A DNA stretch of 64,000 nucleotides from Arctopsyche grandis. Taxonomy: Eukaryota; Arthropoda; Insecta; Trichoptera; Hydropsychidae. The notes beneath the pieces were generated by a model. It saw only the letters and a program-made list of their open reading frames with translations, ran no database searches and was not told the origin of the DNA. A program made the translations under genes and the position numbers. Positions 15,901-25,199 of the stretch are shown here, piece by piece. Location of the stretch: assembly GCF_051622035.1 (NCBI RefSeq), contig NC_135355.1, positions 5,580,001 through 5,644,000 on the forward strand, in the 5' to 3' direction. Numbering within the stretch: the stretch's first letter is position 1; each line of letters begins with the position of its first letter.

Positions 15901-18900
15901 AATACTTATATTGCTATCAGTTAGTAGTGAACAGTAATATCATTGAGGGCAAAAATGATACTCACTCAGTACTCAGTATTGTTACAGGGTTTTTATTTTT
16001 TAACTTTAAAATCCAAGTGGTTAACGATTTTAATGTTTTCCATAGTCTAGTTTATTTTCCAGGTCGAAACTATTCTACATATAATGTTTTATTAAATACT
16101 ATGATTTGCGGACGAAAAATGGGATGGGATATCTTTAACTCATCATATTTATTTGTTATCGCGTTTTTGTTGCTTCTTCAGGGATCAATAGCCAGAGAGA
16201 TGTAATAAGAATAGAGGGGCCCTTACGAATAAATAATTGTTGTCAATTTTACGCGGTACGTCTCTATAAATACGCTACATCGCACGGAATATAATCGGAT
16301 CAATTTACTTATAAAAATGTATCCCATGTTGTTTATTGTGTGTTTTTGAATGTATTATGCAATTTTTACCGATGCTTGTCCATCTTGCGAGTAATATAAA
16401 CAAACAGAGAAGTTTTTATCGGACATACGTCGAGCACCAAGAGTAAAATACGCTGATGCTAAAATTATTTAGATCTGTCCGTGGTCAGAATGTCACTTGA
16501 CAACAATATAACACCTAAAGCCACTTCTATTAATATTACATTTCTCTGTCAATAGCAGATTTTTTGTGGATTTGGATAAAAATAGGAGCATGTATGGAAT
16601 GAGTAAACATGTCATAGATGTTTTCAGAGGAGATGATTATGTTACAGTTGAATTTTTGACTTTAGATATCTACGGTACGTGAGTCATCTCGGAATGCTTG
16701 GCGCTTACGTATATACATACAAAGATTGTTTATTTATTTGAATACCTACATATTCGTAATTCGACGTGGCGTTTAAAATGTGCGTGGGAGTGTTGAATTG
16801 TGGAATCGGTGAATTGTTCGTACCTGATGTGGTGGATTGACGTACATGAAATGGTGGCGTGGCGTGCAAGTGCAAGTTCAAGATGTGCTATTCGAGACGT
16901 TCCAAACAGATGACTGCCAAATGCCAGCTACTCGGCTGTTCTGCTGCTAGCTGCTCTGTTGTTAGAACCGGCACTTGGAGGGGAGCGCAAAAGCCTACAT
17001 TTATTAGATATATCCATCTATGTAGAAATTCTGAACCAGTTTTTATTAAATGCTTCGAGCCGTGCTATCTCTTTCACGCTAGTCTTGTTCGCTTCCACTT
17101 ATGAGACTTTTGCTACTTTATTTTTATAACAATTCGCAAAGACGTTTTATTTTGTAAGGAAGGTTTGTCCATCCACAGTCCTGATGCAATATTTTATTTT
17201 ATTGTTACAATCAATATACACTCGTCATTACAGATCGCTCCAATGCGACGTCAGAAATACAATAATACATATATACAATCAGAATACATAGCATATAACA
17301 ATTAATCAGTACAGAAATAATAATCATAGAGACATCTATGGATTATTTTTAGATTTTTGTGTACAATTTTTATACATATAATAAACACGAAATTATAGAG
17401 ATGTCTATAGAGATATCTATAGATTTCAGATTACTGTGCATAATTTTTACAAATTATACACACAGATTTTGTGACAACAGGAAATGATCTAATACCAATT
17501 TTCAGGAACCGTTTCAACAATGATCAGATAAAATTGGCAAACTCTGATAGAGAAACGATCGATTTGGAGTCACAAAACCCCCAAACCTAACCAGCAGTTT
17601 GTCGAGGACTCCAAGCTTCGACCTCAGTGGTGCTAAATATATACGCTACCATTAAGCCAAACTGCTGGCTTAAGTAGGTTAACTCAAAAATCATCGTCGC
17701 TAAATATAGCTAAGAGATCATTGAAGAGTCTTAACACTACCTGCTGGATATGGTATTTGGAAAAGAATTTTCACTTAATTCCCTCCCTACAGCAATGCTA
17801 TATATTTTTATCCTTGAATCTTTAACATATTTAATTCTAGGAATGATTAGTCTTATTCATATGCACAAAAAACAAGTCTCACTTAGCTGAAAAAAATTTT
17901 AACTAGTTAACAAAAATTTTAACACTGCTATTTTTATTTGTTATGTTAACTAGTTTAAATTTTTTTCAGCGAATCAGTCAACGAATTTTGTACTTATGTA
18001 TATTTTACAGTCGAAGTGTATTTTCAGCGCTCCGCTACAAATGCGGCTGCATGCTCATTTCGCTGCATTCATACTTTTGTCTCGATTTTTGCCTTTTTAA
18101 ACTTGCCAGAAAGATCCAACTCAATTTTAATAATTGCCAATCATCAATGCACATCGAAATGTCATCTGCGCAAACCAATGAATATCTCGTCTTTCGTACA
18201 TGCTTAAATTAAAACAGTCGCGAATTTCGTCGAGACGTCAAATACCGAAGTACAGCCGCGTCGTTTGCAGCGATTTGTAGCAAACCCATTTTCAGTTGTA
18301 GTATATTTATTCCAACTAACGTTTTAGGTCATTCACATTCGAATACAATTCAACTAGTAAATTATATCTCTACAAGCGCAAATACACTTTCAACAGTGTG
18401 CGTCAGTTGTAATATAACCAGTGCCAGCCTTACACCCGATGGCGCCCTCGGGCAATTTTTTCTAAACACCCTTAGAAAGAACTTTCGCCTTTGGCGCTCT
18501 AATCTAAAATTTTTAATGGCTTTTGGCGTTCTAATTTTAAATTTTAAAGCGCCTTTAGCGCATCGTTTGGCGCCCTCGGGCGCCGCCCGACCTAGCCCCC
18601 CCTAAAACCGGCACTGAATATAACAGTCGAGTTTTAACAGTTCTAATGTTTTACGAATGCTTAATAATTCAATAATGCGTTAATATTTACTAGGTATTAC
18701 GAACAAAGGTAGTGAGTAAAGTGACTTTCCAATACAATTTACTAATTGAGTGATGTTTTCACAAAAACCTAACCTCTCCATCTAACCTGGTACCAACTTA
18801 TAGTTGAATTGTATTTTCAGTTGTAATATATTTTGATCAGTTGAAATGTAATTCGCTATATGAATCAATTTACGTGGGTTAGACGGAATATATTCCAACT

Positions 18901-21047
18901 AGTCAAAATCGATGCGGTGCAAACGATCGACAAGCGCCAGACAGACTGAACCACAGATTAACGACACGTGTACCTTATACGTGCGCACTGCTCGCACTTA
19001 CACTAAGCGAAATCTACTCGAAGTCCCGACATACACCTACCCTGTATACGTTCTGTGCTTCTGATACTTTAGTTCCGAATTTTGCCTTATTAAACTCGCC
19101 AGAAAGATCCAACTCAATTTTAATAATTGCGTCTGTGCACATCGAAAGGTTACTCGTCATCTGATGTGCAATCTATCATTCGTGAAGTCGACAATTGCGT
19201 TTAAAGCAGCCATCCAGTTAATCTGTGGTTCAGTCTATCTGGCGCGTGTTGATCGTTTGCACCAAACCCGTAAATTGTAGGTCTGTAAGGGATTCAATGT
19301 TCATGATTTTTAATTACAAAGTATAGTTCTGTAGCAGGTTGATAACCAATAACCAAACTCAGTCAAAATATATTACAACTGGATGATACACATCAACTGT
19401 AACAATTGTACATTTGTACACTTCAACTGTAACAACAAAAAAATTGTTTTCAGCAAAGAGGTCGCTCTAATTTATATGCAAATTTATTTCTTATAGTTTT
19501 AAAAATGAGTTTACCAACAATATCCAAACATATTTCAGTCTTTCTTATCCTAACTCAAGTGTGATATAAATCATTCTTAATACAAAATGTATTTCTTAAT
19601 AAAATTTATCATTTTATCCAGCTGTTTTGTTGCAGACATTTAGGTATAATAAATATTGCACATAGCACAGACTTTCATTTAAATGTTATCTCATTCGTTA
19701 TCATGTGTAATGCTTTTATTCGTTGTGTTGTCTAACTTAAGGAATCTTTTCTTATACATTGTTTGTAGACGGTGTGTATGTACATACATATACATATATA
19801 CTATATGAATTAATCTAAAAATTACATTCTATCATTACAGGTGAATCCAATGTGTATACTCTTGGAAATATCGGAGCACACAGAGTCGTCAGCACTAAAT
19901 TACCTTCAGTCGGCCATACGAGAGAAGCTATGACTGCTGCCGGCAACACCACTACACGTTTACTGGGGACATTCCAAAAGGTACAATATATTTAATTGTT
20001 CAACAACGTTTATATGGATGTATATGCAGACATACTTGAATTGATTTTATCGTAGGTGGATCACGTTTTCTTAGTGGGAGTAGCAGGTGGTGTTCCACAT
20101 TATACAGACTATGCCCGTCACGTGCGATTGGGAGATGTTGTTGTTTCGACATCCGATCCCACCAACAAGTAAATACTTCTTTTATATTGAATATTTAGTT
20201 ATTGTATTAATGTTCGTTTATCTAATGATCTTACTTTTTATTACAGATATGTCTATGTATATTGCGAAAAAGCCAAACAGAATTCTTTGGGTGGTTACGA
20301 CTTCGAGACCAGACCATATAAGCCCAAAGATGATAGTTTGCTACATTTAGCGAAGAGATTATGCTCTCAGGTTGAACAACCTTGGGTGAAATATTTAGAA
20401 GACGGTATGTATTTGTCTATACTATTTAAATCTATGTGTATTAATTGATATATGAATTTAATTTATGTGCAGGCGCAAGTACGTTGGGAGTGGAAGCTCC
20501 CGGAATTGAAACAGACAAATTATATGTTTCATTGGGTGACCAGGGACTTATAGAAGTAGCTCATCCAACGCCAGCTCATAATAATAACATAAGGTTTAAT
20601 TTTTATTTCTAAGATAACTAAAAATTTTCGTTATATTATATTACTTATATATTAAATTCTATACCCATTTAGAGACGGAAATAGCAGAGTTCAATTGGGA
20701 CCTTTAGTCGGCGTTGGAAGTATAGCTGCTGCAGCTCGAGGATCGTTAACTAATCATTGCAATGCTGTAGCACTTACAGCTCCATTACATCCGGTTTTAG
20801 ATAGTGTTATTGGGAATTGCCGAGATTCATTTATTTGCATAAGAGGTTAAATTGCCAAAATAAGATATGTAAAATATTTGGGTTCAATATTTACATATGT
20901 TAATACGAATTTTATTGATTTTTTATAGGTATATCAGATTATCAAGATGGAAGCAGAGGTAAAGAATGGCAACCTTATTCATCCCTAGTTGCAGCTGCCG
21001 TAATGAAATCTCTCATTTGTGCCATGGATCCACCTTCTAATGATTAA
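47..21047 (+). CDS. Winged-helix/nucleoside phosphorylase-superfamily protein (5' end outside window)
   Basis: Eleven exons can be read with GT-AG borders and consistent phase: 47-238, 454-573, 2148-2259, 2331-2454, 2534-2669, 19841-19980, 20056-20168, 20247-20404, 20473-20593, 20673-20845, 20929-21047, giving 501 residues plus stop; the N terminus lies left of the window. After an unassigned N-terminal part and a short Pro-rich linker (GPSPPPRP), a winged-helix-like segment follows (ITTKKVLELIEASYPNPI, then a helix around GWSEEEVNECFQQLV). The C-terminal 330 residues match the PNP/UDP-phosphorylase and MTA/SAH-nucleosidase fold: AIITALYCEKLAV, LVGVAGGVP, LGDVVVSTSD and a late ISDYQDG, where family members carry a substrate-base-binding Asp. 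Family knowledge suggests nucleoside or methylthioadenosine-type chemistry, or nucleoside sensing; the substrate is not visible. The 17.2-kb fifth intron is full of repeats and contains a galectin on the other strand. A likely polyadenylation signal lies near 21255. Confidence 0.85.
2871..3341. mobile_element. hAT-type non-autonomous element, 471 bp
   Basis: The ends are inverted (CAGGGCCG at the left, CGGCCCTG at the right). They are flanked by 8-bp near-duplicates, TACACAAT at 2863-2870 and TATACAAT at 3342-3349 (7 of 8 match). Eight-base duplications with CAG...CTG ends are typical of hAT transposons. No transposase is visible. A minus-strand ORF inside it looks incidental. Confidence 0.75.
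3556..4071 (+). mobile_element. TTAA-flanked MITE, family 1 (copy 1)
   Basis: This 516-bp element is flanked by TTAA on both sides (3552-3555, 4072-4075). Its inverted ends read GAAGGCTGGACACC and GGTGTACAGCCCTC. Near-identical relatives lie at 13677-14179, 58961-59500 (inverted) and from 63901 rightwards. TTAA target duplications are the hallmark of the piggyBac superfamily; no transposase is present. An AT dinucleotide tract at about 3951-3996 is internal and varies in length between copies. Confidence 0.8.
4388..5075 (-). CDS. Galectin with degenerate sugar-binding site, nested in an intron
   Basis: Three minus-strand exons join in phase: 5075-4920, 4813-4650 and 4557-4388, encoding 162 residues to a TAA stop. 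The order of elements is that of a galectin carbohydrate-recognition domain: LNVGDKIEIEG, then FSINLVC, then IAYHYKVHF, ISNAKIEGTW, LLPGEHFQISLFIDKDA and IPIQDVKYLQIWDG near the end. In the family's canonical site (HxNxR ... N ... WxxExR), this protein keeps the first His, the later Asn and the Trp. The Asn and Arg of HxNxR are replaced by Lys and His, and the final Arg is missing, so beta-galactoside binding may be weak, changed or lost (inference). The gene lies entirely inside a long intron of the plus-strand phosphorylase-like gene. The first exon is not certain: the first base at 5075 needs two bases from an upstream exon, and a candidate is at 13128-13150. Confidence 0.8.
5221..5610. repeat. 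Dispersed repeat, G-tract bounded
   Basis: The stretch around GGATAAATATTTCTTT through GAATTCTAG to a poly-G run near 5578-5590 recurs with moderate divergence at about 43670-43925, and a looser G/C-tract-bounded relative lies at about 53920-54225. No ends or coding capacity could be defined. It is probably an old DNA transposon. Confidence 0.5.
5732..5868 (+). repeat. Tandem repeat, about 21-24 bp units (AAAGGGTCAATTTGAAATGA-like)
   Basis: At least six imperfect units, each with a GAAATRAAAAAGGGTC core, run head to tail and end at a CCTATATT motif. The same unit and the same terminal CCTATAT motif recur at 57205-57328. Unequal spacing and lack of a shared spacer rule out a CRISPR array. Confidence 0.75.
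6279..6360. mobile_element. Short TTAA-type MITE (tentative)
   Basis: An 82-bp GC-richer block starts with CCGCTTAGCTGCCC and ends with the approximate inverse GGGCGTCTAAGCGG. It is flanked by TTAA on the left and TTGA on the right. It may be a third TTAA-targeting family in the window. Confidence 0.4.
6368..6402 (+). repeat. Interstitial TTAGG-like telomeric motif tract
   Basis: The tract reads GGTTAGGTTAGGTTAAG followed by TTAGGG, that is three to four imperfect units of TTAGG, the common arthropod telomeric repeat. It is too short and degenerate to be a telomere. It adjoins the short TTAA-type MITE. Confidence 0.5.
7277..7570 (+). mobile_element. Helitron-like 3' end with (GGGAAC)n tract, copy 1
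   Basis: The block ends in GTTCAGCTAG followed by T, preceded by a hairpin with arms GCATGCG and CGCATGC. A subterminal hairpin and a CTAG end fit the 3' end of a Helitron. Inside is a GGGAAC-rich microsatellite (about 7480-7531). Copies recur at 56508-56610 (inverted) and 60325-60555. No Rep/helicase protein is present. ORFs across it give only Pro-Val repeats. Confidence 0.55.
7640..8318 (+). mobile_element. RTE-clade LINE, 5'-truncated C-terminal fragment
   Basis: Two adjacent frames (7655-7840, 7844-8128) give LGQIIDMSGSKDEEIKRR, VLPVMTYGCKTWTL, and WAGHVARRMDERWTK followed by decayed WYPRECKR and RPxGRWVDEIRK. This is the C-terminal tail of an RTE-type endonuclease/reverse transcriptase. 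Stop codons interrupt the reading frame (after INAVFK, after DERWTK and after KGRP), and no catalytic YxDD region remains. It ends in a short ATG tandem tract, as RTE elements do. It is an inactive relic in the intron. Confidence 0.85.
8553..8800 (-). mobile_element. Helitron-like fragment (CCCGGCTTCGCTC terminus)
   Basis: On the minus strand the fragment ends GAGCGAAGCCGGGTAGCAC then CACTAG. The same terminus (GAGCGAAGCCGGG, then AACTAG) occurs at 34718-34746 on the plus strand. The inner boundary is approximate and there is no coding region. Confidence 0.45.
9389..10970. mobile_element. hAT-type non-autonomous element, 1582 bp
   Basis: Inverted ends CAGTGGCGGACTGG and CCAGTCCGCCACTG are perfect for 14 bases. 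They are flanked by identical 8-bp duplications TGTACATA at 9381-9388 and 10971-10978. The interior contains several G- or C-rich runs and short ORFs (9739-9978, 10505-10723) with no similarity I recognise to a transposase. The intact ends and exact duplication suggest a moderately recent insertion mobilised in trans. Confidence 0.85.
11098..11152. repeat. Short inverted repeat
   Basis: The arms AAACTCGGCCAATATTTACT and its near-complement close on a loop of about 9 bases, AGTAAATATTGG-CGAGTTT. It lies in an otherwise featureless part of the intron. Confidence 0.5.
11153..13030. other. Unassigned AT-rich intronic DNA
   Basis: No repeat with clear ends and no convincing exon was found apart from a minus-strand open stretch near 11413-11546. 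That stretch begins after a CCAG and reads about 45 codons, but no family could be assigned. A poly-G run lies near 12686-12700. Confidence 0.4.
13128..13150 (-). CDS. Possible 5' coding exon of the nested galectin (MGNKASA)
   Basis: On the minus strand an ATG at 13150 opens MGNKASA plus two bases, followed by a good donor (GTGAGT). The exon leaves two bases over, exactly what the galectin exon at 5075 needs (its first base is a third codon position), giving Ile at the junction and a 170-residue protein. MGNKAS fits the N-myristoylation pattern (Gly2, Ser6). Phase agreement alone has a one-in-three chance of being accidental, so this is a weak, testable guess. Confidence 0.3.
13677..14179 (+). 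mobile_element. TTAA-flanked MITE, family 1 (copy 2)
   Basis: Same family and orientation as 3556-4071, with TTAA at 13673-13676 and 14180-14183. It differs mainly by a shorter internal AT tract and scattered substitutions, so it is a separate insertion and not a recent duplication of copy 1. Confidence 0.8.
14186..18410. other. Unassigned intronic DNA
   Basis: This is AT-rich sequence without a coding signal I can support. Weak internal structure: tandem GATTGGTCGATRAGY-like motifs near 14300-14420, two diverged copies of an AGAGACATCTATGGAT-like unit at 17325-17480, and a 100-bp palindromic block near 17869-17975. Part of 18104-18160 recurs at 19090-19160. Confidence 0.4.
18419..18616. mobile_element. 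hAT-type MITE, 198 bp
   Basis: The ends are CAGTGCCAGCC and CCGGCACTG. The flanks are perfect 8-bp duplications AATATAAC at 18411-18418 and 18617-18624. The interior is made of GCGCCCTCGGG-type blocks. There is no coding capacity. Confidence 0.8.
18916..19264. repeat. Inverted repeat with about 49-bp arms
   Basis: The arms (18916-18964 and 19217-19264) share GGTGCAAACGATC, GCGCCAGA and ACTGAACCACAGATTAAC in opposite orientation with few mismatches. The 250-bp centre includes a copy of the GCCAGAAAGATCCAACTC unit also found near 18104. It is probably an old MITE. Confidence 0.6.
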
Positions 21048-21571
21048 TTATTGTGCCTACACTTTTTATACCATCAACTATCTAAATATATGTAGATTCA
21101 TGTCCCTATTAATTTTTGTATTTCTCAGTTTTTCAAAAATAATTTTTAGTTGAATATAATATATATTGAAATAATAATCATTTTTTAAATGATATTTCAC
21201 TGTGTGTCTGGATATATCTATATATGCGATTGCCCTCAAATATTAAGCAAACAAATAAATGATTTAAACGATAAATTTTGAACACCAAAGTTATGCACTA
21301 TTACATATGTACATATTTGTTGTGTGTATGTATCTCAATAATTGTTATACATAAGATAGTGTCTTAAAAAGTATGTACCTACTTATTATGTGTATTTACG
21401 ATTTGGAATGTAATACAAACCAAAGAATTTATAATCAAGAGAAAATTTACATATATTATACATGTATAGGGGTGCTCGTCTGATTTACATAGAGTAATAT
21501 TAAATAGTCTATCTTACATTTCCAATCCATTAAACATCTCAAACTATTTTAAGTAAAGTGTACCCAGTTTA
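21048..21571. other. 3' flank of the phosphorylase-like gene
   Basis: AT-rich sequence with an AATAAA-type signal about 200 bp after the stop codon. Nothing else is recognisable. Confidence 0.4.
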
Positions 21572-21575
21572 TTAA

Positions 21576-22060
21576 CCGTTTGCCCGCGGCCGTCTTCTAT
21601 GGAAGCTTTGGGCGACAAGGCTGTAGCGCGGCTGTCTTCCATAGAATTTCTGAACTTTGCACGGGATTTTGAGCCTTATATGCGCCTATTTCAACTGTTT
21701 TAAGGTTCAAAATTGGTTGAATATATTACTGAGAGTTGAATGCCATGTATTCAATTTGCTTAAAATGAATATATACCAGTCAAAAATCAGTTTTTTGTGG
21801 AACCATACTGAAACGTCGTTTATGTGACGTCATGTCTTCATACAATTATGAAGAATGATTATTTGACAATTAATCCAAAACTACGAGATATATTATGTAT
21901 TTTATTGTTTAAAATAATACTTAATGTGTTAATTAACATATCTGGTTACTTGAGTAGATATTAAAATTTGTATTTAAGGTCGAAAACTCGATTGCCAAAT
22001 TCGCGAAAAAGGTGCCGCGTACAGAGCTTTTTCGCTATATTTATTGCCGCGGGCAAAGGG
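21576..22060 (+). mobile_element. TTAA-flanked MITE, family 2 (copy 1)
   Basis: TTAA at 21572-21575 and 22061-22064 flanks a 485-bp element with inverted ends CCGTTTGCCCGCGGC and GCCGCGGGCAAAGGG. Two further copies lie inside TMED2 intron 1 (29308-29768) and behind TMED2 (30643-31135, inverted). Its TTAA target fits a piggyBac-type non-autonomous family. Confidence 0.85.
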
Positions 22061-22064
22061 TTAA

Positions 22065-23232
22065 AAAAAAATGCTATTTAGAAATGAATAGTAGGAAAAT
22101 TTTTATAAATAAGCGTTAATAAATCTTTATGTCTTGGTAAACAATATGAAATTGTAATTGAATTAATTTCAATTATTTTACGAAGAGAATGTGTTCACTA
22201 GTATGTTGTAATATTGTTGAAATCGGCAATATTTTTATGTACAAATTCTTTATTAGAAATTTATAAATCCATGCTGCATATCAGACTTGTACTCACCTGT
22301 GATATGGAAAACCATGTTCTTGGAGAGTTCCTCATTTTTTATTGTTGTGATTTTATACATACATATGTATATGCATCTAAAATATATTCGGTGAATCATA
22401 AATGACCATTGTAAGCAAATTGCTGTGTGTTATAATAATTTATGATGATATTTGGTGAAAAACTCGCATTTGAAAACCTGACAATTCTTGCTTCAATTTT
22501 CTTATTTGATAGATAAAATTGTAATTACATACATATATAACTGTTGAAGTGTGCATTTATATATTATAATAGATAAATTTTATCTCAGATATTAATATAA
22601 TATAAACAATATGAGAAATATAATAATTATAAATATATACGTACATATATTATGTAATAGGTAGTTATACTATAATACGTATCCCAATAGAATCTTCGAT
22701 TCGTGAGCTTCAGTAATATTAATTCCACTTCGATTTGCAAATGTTTGACGTCTACCCATTCTTTTATCCAGTTTTGGTGGGCGCTTATAAATTCCAATAC
22801 TTAATTGTATGTACATATAATGATTTACATATTTGTTTATGTTTAACACTTCACTACTAAGTCATTACATAAGGATTATTTATTTTTTATTTGTAGTTTT
22901 AATGTTAATTAATATATGTTCAATCATTAACCGTAATCTCTGTGAAAAGATTCTCCTTATTGTTTTAATACATTTTGTGAAACATAAGCTTATAGTTTTA
23001 AATTTTTTAAGTTTAATAGTTTTCATTCTATTACTCCTTCTTACATCCACTATTTATTAATGATAATATTGACTTATTATCTTTGCAAAACATAATATAT
23101 GCCACATACCCAATGTAAGATTTATATTATTAATATATTTTTAATAATTCCCCTCCTGTCCAATAAAATAAGGTGAACCATTAAGAAAAAAAAATGGCTA
23201 TAAAAAATAAACCGTATGAATACATAATATAC
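22065..23232. other. Unassigned intergenic DNA
   Basis: AT-rich. No ORF above about 75 codons, no repeat ends and no gene signal were found. Confidence 0.4.
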
Positions 23233-23613
23233 TGTTATGTACACCGCCGAGTAGTTACAATCGGATTAGGCCGAGTAGCATCCCAGAGACTGTGTGACCG
23301 TTATAATTGGTTTCAAGGATCATATCTAGACTCAGATAAGTGCATGTAGGCTAAACAATGGCCACCGAAGTGGCCCTTCGCAGAAGTGACCGATACCGTG
23401 GGACTGGGTGTCGTGGGAATACATCCAGGTACATGCTTAAACAATAGGGAAGTAATAGCCTTGAGCAACCGACCCGTTATAAGGCGGTACTTAGGCGATA
23501 TCAAGACATTCTGGACGGAGCACTGCCAGTGCGTGTATCTCCTTAATCATCAATAAATGCTGTGACACGACATTGGCCTTTTACTTGGATCCTCCACCCA
23601 CCCCTACGCAACA
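23233..23613 (+). mobile_element. Solo LTR, family S (copy 1)
   Basis: The block runs TGTTATGTAC to CCTACGCAACA (TG...CA) and contains AATAAA followed by a T-rich downstream region, so this strand is probably the sense strand. Copies in the other orientation lie at 27924-28306 and 61973-62396. Flanking 4-bp sequences (ATAC / ATGC) match at three positions, a length used by Ty3/gypsy elements. No internal region is nearby, so it is a fossil. Confidence 0.7.
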
Positions 23614-24560
23614 ATGCGATATATCTCATTCACATATGAAATGGATGTATCATATTTGTTTATTTTTCATATGAACCCTTTGGAAATATTCGGAGATCAT
23701 TTGTGGCCAAGTATAGCTGCCATATTGCTGAAGATAAACATATTTCGCTATTCGAAAATACGTAGATGTATGTTTCTTTCCTGTTCTCTGGCATACATGG
23801 GTTTCTGTCGTCTCTACCTTTACAAATTATTTTACTTATTCTATAAATGCTTTATACACTTTTAATACAATATGAGAAATTAATGAGCCCGATACTTTGA
23901 ATAAATATTATCAGTTACCGAAAATCGTAAAATGATGGTTAATCTCATAGCTATATGTATTAATTTTCGCATAACAGTTTCATTTATTTTTTAATCTTTA
24001 ATCACATTATAAAAATTAAAACTTGGAAATCAAAGTTGGATATCCTTGTAAAATTTTCATTTTTCATTGTCATTTTTCGAGTCTTCATCAACCCGGAGTT
24101 TGTGCCGTAAGGTGGACCCATTGGATTACAATAGTTAAATGCAGGGCTTTTTTTCCCATGTTCCGGCACCTTTTTGTCTCAGCATTTATATTTCAAACGA
24201 ATATTCTATATTTCTATTGTATATAATATAATTTGAATATAATCTTCTCCAATAAAAAACTTGACAAGAGTGAGTTGCAGCACCATTTAAAAAAAAAAAA
24301 AAATAGCCCTGATTAAATGGATTCAAACTATATCAGATCGTTATTATCATACAAGGCGAAAACATGACGGAAATATTTTAGGCGCCTGTGTGCAGTGGTT
24401 CTGATTGCCTGTAATAATCCTAGCGCTAATAATAAACGCGGAATATTTTCACGGCAATTTGGTCATGAAACCCGGCAACATAGCTGGTGTGACTGTATGT
24501 TGTCAACTATTACAACCATATTGCTCGCTGTATGAAAATGCGCGGCAATACATGTTTCAT
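23614..24560. other. Unassigned intergenic DNA
   Basis: AT-rich sequence with a poly-A run near 24288-24302. Nothing could be assigned. Confidence 0.4.
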
Positions 24561-24722
24561 TGGCTACGTTTACACTACCGATATTTACACCTGATCCACC
24601 CGATATTTAGGAATTTTTCCATAACCAGTTCCTAAATAGCAACCACAGGTTGCAATATGGGAACTGGATATGGAAAAATTCCTAAATATCGGGTGTAGAT
24701 ACCGGTAGTATAAACGTAGCCA
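24561..24722. mobile_element. Palindromic MITE, 162 bp
   Basis: The element is almost wholly self-complementary. The ends are TGGCTACGTTTACACTACCG and its inverse, and the inner arms include GGAATTTTTCCAT and ATGGAAAAATTCC. No clear target duplication was identified, so the superfamily is open. Confidence 0.65.
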
Positions 24723-24996
24723 TTCTTGTTCTCTCACATACGCGGGTCAGCTGGTGCATTTGTTCCTGATAAACGGAAACAACATTTGACTAATTTGCCA
24801 ATATTTTTGAAAGATTTTGTATATTTATCCATCTATTAGATAAAAAATTGGTTCGGTGATTACATCCCAAATGTGAATCGCTATCAGGATAAGGCTACGA
24901 AAATCGCTCGCGCGGATCTTCTATCGCACGAAAATTCGTCGCACAGGAAAATTGCCATACAGAAAACTGCCCAAATCTCATATCAAAAACCATTTA

Positions 24997-25175
24997 GCTA
25001 GCAGTATAGCTCGGTCGTTAAGCTTCTGCTTAGCGTCAAGAAGGTGCCGGGTTCAATCCCTGAATGAAAATGAATTTTTCAGAGTATGCTGTTGGTCAGA
25101 TTTAGAGAGAGTTGGTCATTACGGAACGTGGGTCACATCGAGTGGAACGAATAAATGCCTGTGAGGACCGACGTG
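24997..25175 (+). mobile_element. tRNA-derived SINE (copy 1)
   Basis: A tRNA-like head has an A-box-like TAGCTCGGTCGTTAAGC and a B-box-like GGGTTCAATCC, followed by a tail with GTATGCTGTTGGTCAGA. The intact-looking B box in a better copy (27360, GGGTTCGATCC) supports Pol III origin. Confidence 0.65.
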
Positions 25176-25199
25176 CAACACGCCGCACTTTCCCACGCG

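Larger units (their letters stand above)
2670..19840 (+). other. 17.2-kb repeat-filled intron of the phosphorylase-like gene
   Basis: The intron joins exon 2534-2669 (donor GTAAGATT) to exon 19841-19980 (acceptor ATTACAG). All other visible introns of the gene are below 1.6 kb. It holds the galectin gene, at least three hAT-type elements, two TTAA-flanked MITEs, Helitron-like ends and an RTE LINE tail, listed separately. The remaining unique-looking AT-rich stretches (about 10980-13030, 14190-18410 and 19270-19830) show no coding signal I can support. Confidence 0.75.
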
